Shown piece after piece: positions 34,552 to 42,519 of a stretch of DNA of 64,000 bases. The stretch is from Aneurinibacillus uraniidurans (GTDB lineage: Bacteria; Bacillota; Bacilli; Aneurinibacillales; Aneurinibacillaceae). Numbering within the stretch: position 1 is the stretch's first letter; each line of letters starts with the position of its first letter. The notes below the pieces were generated by a model that made no database searches, had not been told where the DNA came from, and saw only the letters and a list, made by a program, of their open reading frames with translations. The stretch is from positions 2,932,501 through 2,996,500 of the forward strand of contig NZ_CP116902.1 in NCBI RefSeq assembly GCF_028471905.1. The letters are read 5' to 3'. The position numbers and the translations under genes are program-made.

Positions 34552-34801
34552 GTGAAACGTTGTGCGGGGAGTGGGAGAAGGGAGGAGCAAGAGAGCTTTT
34601 GTACGTGCCTACTCAGCGGAGGGAGAACGACGAACGGGCCTTTGCTCGCAATCCTTCGGCGAATCAACAGCGTCGGCTTTTCTTTGCGAGCACGTTCGTC
34701 GGGCTCCCGGAGCGGACAGTCCCCACTTCTCTGCAAGTGTACCGAAGCGAACGGCTCCTCCCTTCTCCCACTCCCTCACCACCAAACGTTGTCGATTTCA
34801 C
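34552..34801 (-). ncRNA. Structured fold-back element B, inverted relative of A
   Basis: Read on the minus strand this has the same order of parts as element A: outer arms (34754-34801 and 34552-34588) with a run of about 22 perfect pairs, the conserved core (34710-34736), and inner stems CGACGAAC/GTTCGTCG and TGCTCGCAA/TTGCGAGCA. Several stem positions differ from A on both sides of the helix at once, keeping the pairing. The frames that run through it on the plus strand differ in all three phases and have no ribosome site. Between A and B (34437-34551) I see only a T-tailed weak hairpin. Confidence 0.6.
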
Positions 34802-34802
34802 A

Positions 34803-34849
34803 ATAAAAAAGCCATCCTATTCGCCATGTTCTAGCGTTTAGGACAGCTT
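34803..34849 (-). terminator. Intrinsic terminator of the dehydrogenase gene
   Basis: AAGC-GTCCTA pairs with TAGGA-GGCTT around an AACGC/GCG inner stem, followed by TTTTTT on the minus strand. Confidence 0.7.
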
Positions 34850-34868
34850 CTTCTTTCATTCTTTCTTC

Positions 34869-35756
34869 TTATTTTTTCGATACACCCGACTGATTAAGCA
34901 ACTCAGCAAACACCACGGCCATATCTTGCTCGTCTAAGCCATGATTCATCGCAGCGGTATAGCTTTGATATGCCGCTGCTGTCGCTGGCAAAATACTTCC
35001 GTTACGACGTGCCTGCTCCAATACAAGCCCAAGATCTTTATGCATATGCTTGAGTGCAAAAGCAGCCGGATATTCTTCCTTCTCAAGTGACGGGCGCTTA
35101 AATCCAAGGAACGGAGAAGATACTGCCGCCTGCTGCATCATATCAAGCACCGTCGTGCGTTCTAACCCGAATTTTTCTGCAAGCACAAGCGATTCCGAAA
35201 TTCCCTGCATAGTCATGCCAAGAAGCAAGTTAATCACGAGCTTCGCCTTCGAACCACTTCCGTTTTCTCCAAAATAAAGCGAGGCTTTGCCCATTGCAGC
35301 AAACACTCCTGCAAGTTCATCAAACACATCTCGTGGACCGCCATACAAAATCACAAGCCCGGCACTCTCCGCCGCATTTGTGCTGCCGGACACGGGTGCA
35401 TCTACCATCGTAATCCCCATCTCGAAAGCTGCTTCTGCTAATGTACAGGATGTATCTGGAGAGATGGTGCTCATATCGACAAGAATCGTTGGTGCTTCCA
35501 TATAATCAAGAACACCGCCATCTCCCACAATCATCTGCTCAACTGCTTCGTCATTAGATAGCATCGTAATGACCACATCTTTTTCTCGCACTGCCTCTTC
35601 AAGCGAATCCGCTACCTGCAATCCTTGCTTCCCCAGCACCTGTGCTTTCTCTGCCGTCCGGTTGTATACGGTTACGTCAAATCCTGCTTTATGGAGATTT
35701 ACCGCCATCGGACTTCCCATATTGCCCAGGCCGATGAACCCAATTCGTTTGCTCAT
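34869..35756 (-). CDS. 3-hydroxyisobutyrate dehydrogenase-family oxidoreductase
   Basis: This is an NAD(P)-dependent beta-hydroxyacid dehydrogenase. Cofactor motif GLGNMGSPMA is at residues 9-18, the substrate motif DAPVSGS is near 121 and the catalytic Lys lies in GSGSKAKLVINLLLG near 172. Members act on 3-hydroxyisobutyrate, tartronate semialdehyde or succinic-semialdehyde-like acids, so the exact substrate is open. It is a stand-alone gene with its own terminator. Confidence 0.88.
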   Translation of the reverse strand: MSKRIGFIGLGNMGSPMAVNLHKAGFDVTVYNRTAEKAQVLGKQGLQVADSLEEAVREKDVVITMLSNDEAVEQMIVGDGGVLDYMEAPTILVDMSTISPDTSCTLAEAAFEMGITMVDAPVSGSTNAAESAGLVILYGGPRDVFDELAGVFAAMGKASLYFGENGSGSKAKLVINLLLGMTMQGISESLVLAEKFGLERTTVLDMMQQAAVSSPFLGFKRPSLEKEEYPAAFALKHMHKDLGLVLEQARRNGSILPATAAAYQSYTAAMNHGLDEQDMAVVFAELLNQSGVSKK

Positions 35757-35825
35757 CCTCTGTCACTCCTCTGCTTGCACATAGTTTTTCACGCTTTTCT
35801 TATTATAGCGTAGGAGGCTATATTC

Positions 35826-37310
35826 TTAATAGCCTCCGCTGTGCAAGCATCCAAGCATATACGATTTTAGGTCAACCAGGCGAGGATGCGCAAAAGCAGC
35901 CTTTGTCTCTCCCGTAATGATAAGCGGCACAAGCGAATCAGTGTGATGCAAAGAGCCGTGACTTGCTCCGCCCTGATGAGTCGGATCACTCGGAGTGTAA
36001 AACTCGGTACCTGGCTGCGCCGTAATGACAATTACCTGTCCATCTCGCGCGTAAAGCGCCCCATACAATCGGGAGAACGCATCTGGATACTGTCCGAACT
36101 GCACAATCTGTTTTCCGTCCTTCTCGGCAAGAGATCCATCAAGCAAGGTAAGATCTCCGTCAACCGTCCAGCGTGCTCCGTACACATCCCTCACCTGTCC
36201 CCCTCGAGTAAAAAACAGTGTTTGCTCGCCCCGTCCTACGCGAACACCAGTCTCGTCTTTCCAGGCAAGCACATCAATGCGCGACTCACCTAGAAGCCGC
36301 TTGATCACCTCTTCCTGTACCCCTTCTTTGAGTGGATATAAAAAGCACATCCGCTCGTTGTTGCAAATCACCAGATCATCTTGCTCCGGGTTTACCTTCT
36401 CCGGACATGATACTCGCATGCCAATGAGTGAGTCCAAAACCGCAATGAGCGCCTCCCTCTCCACCCCAATCTTTGTCTGCCCGTGATCGCCTGTGATAAT
36501 AAACCGGCACTGCCGCACCGCTTCTTCCCAGCTGCCAAATGAATCAAGCAGACGTCCAATCTGGCGATCAGCCCGAGCTAAAATATCGACACCTTTATCA
36601 GGATAACGATGATACATATAGTCATTATCCGGCATATATATGACCGTTAGCGCTGGTAGACGCCCTTCTTTACGCAACCGAATGGCCATATCAATCACAA
36701 ATGAATCATTAAGCCCATATTTCTTAAACACACTAGCGTTCCACTGACCAAAGCGAGCTCGTAGTCCAGTTGAATGAAAAAAGCGCCCCAGCAGTGCCGG
36801 CTCCGGCCCTGTGACGCTATCAAATTTTGTACCAAGCAGTGCGAGCTTCATCAAGCCAGGTTTCTGCACCGAATAGCAAACAGGTCCACGGTGAATGCTA
36901 AAATTCAACGACGCGCTTGTACGGTGATGGCGAGCGGCCTCTTCAAATATCGTCTTCACATCCCGGCTTAGGTGCTGCTCATTCAGGCTTACTAGCACAT
37001 CCCGCGCACATTTACGTGTACCAAGGCGCCATACCGCCTTTCCTCCATTAATATAATTCACCACTCGCTGCTCATCCCGATCATACCAGACCAATCCGGG
37101 AACGTGGTGCTCGTCTGGATACGTCCCTGTCATCAAGGAAGCATCTATATTTGCTGACATAGTTGGGAACACGGTGACACAATCATTCCAGTAGGCACCG
37201 TTCGCCTTCAAAAAAGACAATGCCGGCACTTTTTGCTGTGCCTCTGCCTCCTCGAACACATGCGGCATAAACGAGTCAATCAAAATGAAAATTGTCTTCT
37301 TCCACATCAT
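35826..37310 (-). CDS. Alkaline-phosphatase-superfamily phosphodiesterase (PF01663 type)
   Basis: This is a nucleotide pyrophosphatase/phosphodiesterase-like enzyme of 494 aa without a signal peptide. Metal and nucleophile residues are recognisable: Asp in 'FILIDSF' (about 12), Thr in 'FPTMSAN' (about 50), 'MPDNDYMYHRYP', 'TGDHGQT' and the late His of 'GGASHGSL'. Substrates in the family range from nucleotides to phospholipid heads. AAAGGAG lies 10 bases before ATG 37310. It has no close operon partner. Confidence 0.82.
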   Translation of the reverse strand: MMWKKTIFILIDSFMPHVFEEAEAQQKVPALSFLKANGAYWNDCVTVFPTMSANIDASLMTGTYPDEHHVPGLVWYDRDEQRVVNYINGGKAVWRLGTRKCARDVLVSLNEQHLSRDVKTIFEEAARHHRTSASLNFSIHRGPVCYSVQKPGLMKLALLGTKFDSVTGPEPALLGRFFHSTGLRARFGQWNASVFKKYGLNDSFVIDMAIRLRKEGRLPALTVIYMPDNDYMYHRYPDKGVDILARADRQIGRLLDSFGSWEEAVRQCRFIITGDHGQTKIGVEREALIAVLDSLIGMRVSCPEKVNPEQDDLVICNNERMCFLYPLKEGVQEEVIKRLLGESRIDVLAWKDETGVRVGRGEQTLFFTRGGQVRDVYGARWTVDGDLTLLDGSLAEKDGKQIVQFGQYPDAFSRLYGALYARDGQVIVITAQPGTEFYTPSDPTHQGGASHGSLHHTDSLVPLIITGETKAAFAHPRLVDLKSYMLGCLHSGGY

Positions 37311-37367
37311 GCTTCACCTGCTCCTTTATGCCTTTCTACATAGTATGAGCAGTTTCGATTCCTCTTA

Positions 37368-37415
37368 TTTACAAACTATACGTATCCATCTAGAATAATA
37401 GTGAGTAATCACTCA
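37368..37415 (+). promoter_or_regulatory. Efflux operon promoter with TetR-type operator
   Basis: TTTACA (37368), a 17-base spacer and TAGAAT (37391) form a sigma-A promoter. At the start point TGAGT-AATC-ACTCA (37402-37415) is an inverted repeat of the kind TetR repressors use. The operon's last gene is a TetR regulator, so self-control is likely. Confidence 0.65.
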
Positions 37416-37434
37416 TTTTGAAAGGAGTGAAATA

Positions 37435-38625
37435 ATGAAACCTATCCAAAAAGCATGCTCAGTCTTTCTTTGCCTCCTTCCACTGCTCGGCTGCCAGCCA
37501 ACTGAACAAGTACATGTCTATAGTGGAACGATCGAAGGACAGGAACGACTCGTACAGAGCGAATCAGGTGGGATTCTCATCAAAACAACAGCCGAAGAAG
37601 GTCAGCCTGTAAAAGAAAACGCCATTCTCGCCCGCCTTGATGACCGCGATGAGCAACTCCGTATCAAGGAAGCGAAGGCAGCCGTTGACATTGTCCAGGC
37701 AAAGCTAAATGAATCCGGTGCCGGAACGAGACCAGAAAAAATAAACGAAGCGTTCGCCCGAGTAGAACAGGCACATGCCACAACCGGACAAACAGTCGCC
37801 AAACAAAACGCAACCGCTGCGCAACTGAAAATTCTACAAACAAAAAAAGAAGAACTCAGCAAGCAGCTTGAAAGCTCACGCAGTACTGTTGTCTATCAGC
37901 AGAATCGTCTCAAGCGAGCTCAGTCACTGCTTGAAGCCGGCGCCTCCTCTCGTCAGGAAGTGGATACATTGCAGGAAGCCGTCAATCAGGCACAAGGAAT
38001 TGTGAATGACTTGATTCAACAGGGCTATACCGTTGATGCCCAGATCAATCAGGCACAGCAAGAAGTGGAAGCGGCTCGTGCGGCTCGTGATTCCTCTGCA
38101 GCAGCAGAAAAAGCAGCCCAGGCAAACCTTAATCTGCTGCGCACCGGAGACACCAACTATACGGTGCAAGGTCTGCTCGCTCAGAAAGAACAGGCAGAAA
38201 GCGTACTTGAACAGATGGTACTCCAAAAAAACAAAAAAATAATTACCGCACCCGAGAGCGGAATCATTATTCGCCAACATTTCCATAAAGGTGAAGTCAT
38301 CAAGCCAGGTGCTACCTTGTATACGTTGCTGCAAGCAAACCGTCTTGAAGTCGTCATCTACGTGCCAGAAGCAGAATTAAACCGGGTCAAGCTCGGTCAG
38401 ACTGCTCACATTAAAGTCGATGCCTATCCAGATCGCACGTTTGCTGGTACCATCATCAAAATCGCGACCAAAGGAGAATTCACGCCGAAAAATGTTCAGA
38501 CACCTGAGGAACGCACGAAGATCGTATTTGCTGTCACCATCCGGCTTACAGAAGGATTTGATCAAGTAAAACCAGGTATGCCAGCAGATGTTACCCTTAC
38601 CGAAAACAAGGCAGGTGGTAAGTGA
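37435..38625 (+). CDS. HlyD/MFP-family adaptor lipoprotein of an ABC efflux pump
   Basis: The lipobox LLGC anchors it outside the membrane. A split biotinyl-lipoyl domain (ESGGILIKTTAEEGQPVKENAILARLDD and later ESGIIIRQHFHKGEVIKPG) flanks a long coiled coil (about residues 75-265). The beta-barrel part follows (VIYVPEAELNRVKLGQTAHIKVDAYPD). This is like YbhG/YhiI of the YbhGFSR drug efflux system. It is the first gene of adaptor-ATPase-permease-TetR, with GAAAGGAG upstream. Confidence 0.88.
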   Translation: MKPIQKACSVFLCLLPLLGCQPTEQVHVYSGTIEGQERLVQSESGGILIKTTAEEGQPVKENAILARLDDRDEQLRIKEAKAAVDIVQAKLNESGAGTRPEKINEAFARVEQAHATTGQTVAKQNATAAQLKILQTKKEELSKQLESSRSTVVYQQNRLKRAQSLLEAGASSRQEVDTLQEAVNQAQGIVNDLIQQGYTVDAQINQAQQEVEAARAARDSSAAAEKAAQANLNLLRTGDTNYTVQGLLAQKEQAESVLEQMVLQKNKKIITAPESGIIIRQHFHKGEVIKPGATLYTLLQANRLEVVIYVPEAELNRVKLGQTAHIKVDAYPDRTFAGTIIKIATKGEFTPKNVQTPEERTKIVFAVTIRLTEGFDQVKPGMPADVTLTENKAGGK

Positions 38626-39395
38626 TGGATGATACGTGCGTAATCTCCTGCCAGAACTTGACCAAAACATTCGGCAAACGTACCGTTGTCGATCAAGTAT
38701 CTATGACTGTACCCAAAGGGAAAATCGTCGGTTTCCTTGGCCCGAACGGCTCCGGCAAATCAACCGTCATTCGCATGATAAGCGGCATTCTTTCTCCCAC
38801 ATCTGGGTCGGGTCAAGTACTCGGCTACGATATTCTCACCGAATCAGAAACCATTAAACATCGGATTGGCTACATGTCACAAAAATTTAGTCTATATGAA
38901 GAATTAAGTGTCGGAGAAAACCTTGATTTTTATGCAAGCATCTACGGGCTGTCTGCCGCCGAGTCAAAGGAGCGCAAACAGGAACTCATTGCAATGGCTG
39001 GGTTAACCGGTCGGGAAAAACAGGCAGCTGGCTCACTGTCCGGCGGCTGGAAACAAAGACTAGCTCTTTCTTGCGCCTTGATTCATGATCCGGAACTACT
39101 TATTCTTGATGAACCAACCGCAGGTGTTGATCCAGTCTCCCGTCGGATTTTCTGGGAAGTCATCCACAACCTTGCCCGCGAAGGTACCACCGTTCTTGTA
39201 AGTACACATTATATGGATGAAGCAGAAACATGCGATTTAATTCATTTTATTTTTTTCGGGAAACTTCTCGTATCCGGTACTCCTCATCAATTAAAAGAAC
39301 AGCATGCGACTGCCACACTCGAAGATGTATTCATCCAGCTAGTAGAATCACAGGAGAAAAATTTACTGTACGGGGAGGATCAGTCCCGTGTCTAG
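38625..39395 (+). CDS. ABC transporter ATP-binding protein (drug/ABC-2 type)
   Basis: Walker A GPNGSGKST, signature LSGGWKQRLALS and Walker B LLILDEPTAGVDP are intact, with the switch His in VSTHYMDE. ATG 38625 overlaps the adaptor stop (TGATG); the GTG three bases earlier is less likely. It energises the permease encoded next. The 256-aa length is normal for single-domain efflux ATPases. Confidence 0.9.
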   Translation: MDDTCVISCQNLTKTFGKRTVVDQVSMTVPKGKIVGFLGPNGSGKSTVIRMISGILSPTSGSGQVLGYDILTESETIKHRIGYMSQKFSLYEELSVGENLDFYASIYGLSAAESKERKQELIAMAGLTGREKQAAGSLSGGWKQRLALSCALIHDPELLILDEPTAGVDPVSRRIFWEVIHNLAREGTTVLVSTHYMDEAETCDLIHFIFFGKLLVSGTPHQLKEQHATATLEDVFIQLVESQEKNLLYGEDQSRV

Positions 39396-40542
39396 ATCAC
39401 ACAGTAAACGGTTTAGCCTGCTTCGCTTCAAAGCGATCGTGCGGAAAGAAATTCTACAAATCCGCAGAGACCGGGCAAGTATGGTTATTGCTATCATGAT
39501 GCCACTTATGATGCTACTTATTTTTGGCTATGCCGTGAATACGGATGTCGACCACTTGCCAACGGCTGTCTGGGATCAGGCCAAGACAAAAGACAGCCGG
39601 GCACTGTTACGAAATTTCACCAATACGCTTTATTTTGACACCCAGTATACAGTGGAAGGCTATAAAGATATGCAAGCGCTTATGGACACGAATAAAATAA
39701 AAGTCGGCATCGTCATTCCAGCCGATTACAGTTATCGCCTTGATATGGGGCAGCAAACGTCCATTCAGATTATCCTGGATGGCAGTGACCCGGGAGCAGC
39801 GCGTACCGCCCTTGCCAATGCACAAGTAATCGTCCAGAATCGGGCACTTGATGTGCAGCAGGATACACTTGCTGCACAGGGAATGGGAAAGATTGAGCCT
39901 TTGATTACAGCCGAAACCCGTGTTCTATACAACCCGGATATGAAAAGCAGGGTGTTTAATATCCCGGCGCTTATCGGGCTCATTATGCAGAACGTCACGG
40001 TTATCCTGACAGCATTTTCCCTTGTGCGCGAGAAAGAACGGGGAACACTTGAGCAGCTCATGGTTACACCCATTCGCTCCGCTGAACTAATCATCGGGAA
40101 GCTCGTACCGTATGTCTTTATCGGCCTGTTCTCGTTTAGCATCGTACTCATTACTGGCGTAGCCTGGTTTGGCGTTCCGGTGAAAGGAAGCATACTGCTT
40201 CTGATCACTTTAAGTTTGTTATTTCTTATTACGTCACTTGCGATCGGCATTTTAATATCTACGATCTCCAAAACACAAATGCAGGCGATGCAACTTTCGT
40301 TTGCAACCATTTTACCAGCCGTATTATTGTCAGGCTTCATGTTTCCACTTGAAACAATGCCTACTGTGCTACAATTGTTTAGTGCAGTCATTCCACTTAC
40401 CTATTTTATGGATATTTTACGTGGGATTTTCCTAAAGGCAGTCACAATACAGGAGCTGTGGCACCAGACCGCTATGCTGGCGGGATTTGCTACTTTATTC
40501 TGCTTCCTTGCGATTATCAAATTCCGCAAGAAAATTGATTAA
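39388..40542 (+). CDS. ABC-2 type permease
   Basis: The topology is a single N-terminal helix ('MVIAIMMPLMMLLIFGYAVN'), an extracytoplasmic domain of about 150 residues and five C-terminal helices. 'REKERGTLEQLMVTPI' before the second helix is the ABC-2 hallmark. The start is GTG 39388 behind GGGGAGG, overlapping the ATPase gene by 8 bases. YbhFSR pumps have two permeases; here only one is present, so it may form a homodimer. Confidence 0.9.
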   Translation: MSRSHSKRFSLLRFKAIVRKEILQIRRDRASMVIAIMMPLMMLLIFGYAVNTDVDHLPTAVWDQAKTKDSRALLRNFTNTLYFDTQYTVEGYKDMQALMDTNKIKVGIVIPADYSYRLDMGQQTSIQIILDGSDPGAARTALANAQVIVQNRALDVQQDTLAAQGMGKIEPLITAETRVLYNPDMKSRVFNIPALIGLIMQNVTVILTAFSLVREKERGTLEQLMVTPIRSAELIIGKLVPYVFIGLFSFSIVLITGVAWFGVPVKGSILLLITLSLLFLITSLAIGILISTISKTQMQAMQLSFATILPAVLLSGFMFPLETMPTVLQLFSAVIPLTYFMDILRGIFLKAVTIQELWHQTAMLAGFATLFCFLAIIKFRKKID

Positions 40543-40556
40543 TGGAGGAACCTCAT

Positions 40557-41228
40557 ATGGATAAAATTCCTTCCCCCCTATTTGATGAAGCGATTAAAAA
40601 TATGCTTGATTCCTTAAAAGATGAAGAAGAGATGACGGACAAACAGCGCCGCATTCTCGAATCTGCGATCAAAATCTTTGCCGAAAAAGGGTTCCATGGC
40701 AGCTCAACAAGCGAAATTGCTCGAGATGCTGAAGTCGCGGAAGGTACCATTTTCCGCCATTTCAAAACAAAAAAAGACTTACTGTATGCCCTTATTGCAC
40801 CAATGATGATCAAATTCGCCTCCCCGCTTCTGCTTAAAGACGTACAGCGCATCATCCATGAGGATCTGGCCGCTGATGAAATGCTCTACAGGTTGTACAA
40901 GAATCGGCTAGATATAATCGAAGCCAATTGGTCGCGCATGCGAATCATTGTACAGGAAGCATGGTTTCATCCGGAGATTATGGATGCGCTAATCCAGAAT
41001 ATTACTTGGCAGGGACGTAATCTGGGAGATTCCTTCGTCCGGGCACGCATTGAATCTGGTGAATTCCGTGATCTTCCCGTTCATGCGATCACACGCGCTG
41101 TTTTTTCCACTTTGTTCGGCTGCGTGATGTTCAGCCACATGTTCACGAGTAGTACCGAGTCAATGAACACGGAGGACGACATCCGCCTGGCCGTTGATAT
41201 TTTATTGAACGGCATTCGCAACCGATAA
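40557..41228 (+). CDS. TetR/AcrR-family regulator
   Basis: The helix-turn-helix is 'ILESAIKIFAEKGFHGSSTSEIARDAEVAEGTIFRHFKTKKDL' in broken form at about residues 28-70, preceded by an unusual acidic 25-residue N-terminus. ATG 40557 was chosen because TGGAGG, made by the overlapping ATG 40542 region, lies before it. It is the last gene of the efflux operon and the probable ligand of the 37402 operator. Confidence 0.88.
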   Translation: MDKIPSPLFDEAIKNMLDSLKDEEEMTDKQRRILESAIKIFAEKGFHGSSTSEIARDAEVAEGTIFRHFKTKKDLLYALIAPMMIKFASPLLLKDVQRIIHEDLAADEMLYRLYKNRLDIIEANWSRMRIIVQEAWFHPEIMDALIQNITWQGRNLGDSFVRARIESGEFRDLPVHAITRAVFSTLFGCVMFSHMFTSSTESMNTEDDIRLAVDILLNGIRNR

Positions 41229-41230
41229 AA

Positions 41231-41268
41231 AGAAGCCCCCGAAGATCGTTTTCTTCTGGGGGCTTCCT
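41231..41268. terminator. Bidirectional terminator
   Basis: GAAGCCCCC and GGGGGCTTC pair around an 18-base loop. It separates the convergent tetR and rsuA-like genes. Confidence 0.8.
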
Positions 41269-41281
41269 ACTTAATTCCGTA

Positions 41282-42013
41282 TTATTCTACATCTTTTACA
41301 GCAGCCGATGGACGAAGCAGAAGAAGCTCCTCCTCTGTCAATTCCCGATACTCACCAGGTTCAAGCTCCGGATCAAGCTCGAGCTCTCCCATCGCCAGAC
41401 GCTTTAAGTACACAACCTTCTTGCCCACCGCTTCAAACATACGCTTCACTTGATGATATTTGCCTTCATAGATGACAAGCTCAATCTCCGATACGTCTCC
41501 TGATTCCAAAATGGTTAACTGGGCTGGCATCGTATGATAGCCGTCATCGAGTACGACCCCTCGCTTGAATGCCTCTCCGTCCTTTTCTGTTACTACACCA
41601 CGAACTTGTGCATAATATCGCTTTGGTACGTGTTTTTTCGGAGACAACAATTCATGGGCAAGCTTCCCATCGTTTGTCAGCACAAGCAGCCCTTCCGTAT
41701 CTTTATCCAGACGACCGACCGGAAATACTTCGAAGTTGTAGTAATACTCGTCCAGCAAATCAACAACCGTTTCTTCCAGCATATCTTCCGTAGCCGAGAT
41801 CACACCGTCTGGCTTATTCATCATCAGATAGACAAATTCGCGGTAGATCACACGCTCTCCTTCTATCTCTACCACCTGCACCTCCGGATCGACATGCATG
41901 CTGCTATCTTTTACCGGTTTGCCATCTACGGTAACCATTCCAGTTCGACATATTTTTTTAATTTCCTTACGCGAACCATATCCCATGTTCGCAAGCAGCT
42001 TATCAAGCCTCAT
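41282..42013 (-). CDS. RsuA/RluB-family rRNA pseudouridine synthase
   Basis: An N-terminal S4 RNA-binding domain (MRLDKLLANMGYGSRKEIKK) is followed by the synthase domain with catalytic Asp in 'VGRLDKDTEGLLVLTNDG'. 'EGKYHQVKRMF' and 'LKRLAMG' are further family motifs. The short 243-aa form is nearer RsuA (16S U516) than the 23S enzymes, but the target base cannot be decided here. Confidence 0.88.
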   Translation of the reverse strand: MRLDKLLANMGYGSRKEIKKICRTGMVTVDGKPVKDSSMHVDPEVQVVEIEGERVIYREFVYLMMNKPDGVISATEDMLEETVVDLLDEYYYNFEVFPVGRLDKDTEGLLVLTNDGKLAHELLSPKKHVPKRYYAQVRGVVTEKDGEAFKRGVVLDDGYHTMPAQLTILESGDVSEIELVIYEGKYHQVKRMFEAVGKKVVYLKRLAMGELELDPELEPGEYRELTEEELLLLRPSAAVKDVE

Positions 42014-42099
42014 TCGTCATCCTCGCTTCTCTACTGTGTATATGAAAAAAGAAGGGAGACACAAGCTCCCCTCCTTCTCCTGTTCATCTGTGCGGCCCT

Positions 42100-42441
42100 T
42101 TACTCGTCAGCGCCGACTTCTTCCTCAAGCTTTTGCTTATCATCCTGATACCAGTGATCAAGCACACGTGCTTCAAGCACTTTGCACTCTATATACTGGA
42201 CTTGCGCCGCTGTAAACCATTGCTTCCACTCTACTTCCAGCTCGCCAGCCAGTCGCACAACCGTCAGGAGTTCCTGCCATGCCACATAGCGTTTGTACCA
42301 GAAAAACTGCGGATGCTCATTCATGTACGGATACAGGTCATCAAACTCTGTATGTTTACAGTCAAGCGCACGCTCGAAATGCTTTTTGGCATTTGCGATC
42401 TGTGTTGCAAAAAAACTGGACATATCTCGACTTGCGATCAT
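42100..42441 (-). CDS. Hypothetical soluble protein
   Basis: This 113-aa, Trp- and Glu-rich, probably all-helical protein ('EFDDLYPYMNEHPQFFWYKRYVAW' region) has no motif I know. AAGGAGG lies 7 bases before ATG 42441, so it is likely expressed. It sits between the PBP and pseudouridine synthase genes without overlap. Confidence 0.6.
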   Translation of the reverse strand: MIASRDMSSFFATQIANAKKHFERALDCKHTEFDDLYPYMNEHPQFFWYKRYVAWQELLTVVRLAGELEVEWKQWFTAAQVQYIECKVLEARVLDHWYQDDKQKLEEEVGADE

Positions 42442-42519
42442 AACAATCCCTCCTTAAATTCTCCCTATCTTTTATTATACCAGAACATTAGACGGTTGCA
42501 GAGAACTCTTGTGGTTCGC

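Noticed and set aside
34509..34841. Several overlapping 70-90-aa frames on both strands between the feo region and the dehydrogenase gene
   Set aside because: They run through fold-back element B in different phases, have no ribosome sites, and their length comes from the palindromic GC-rich DNA.
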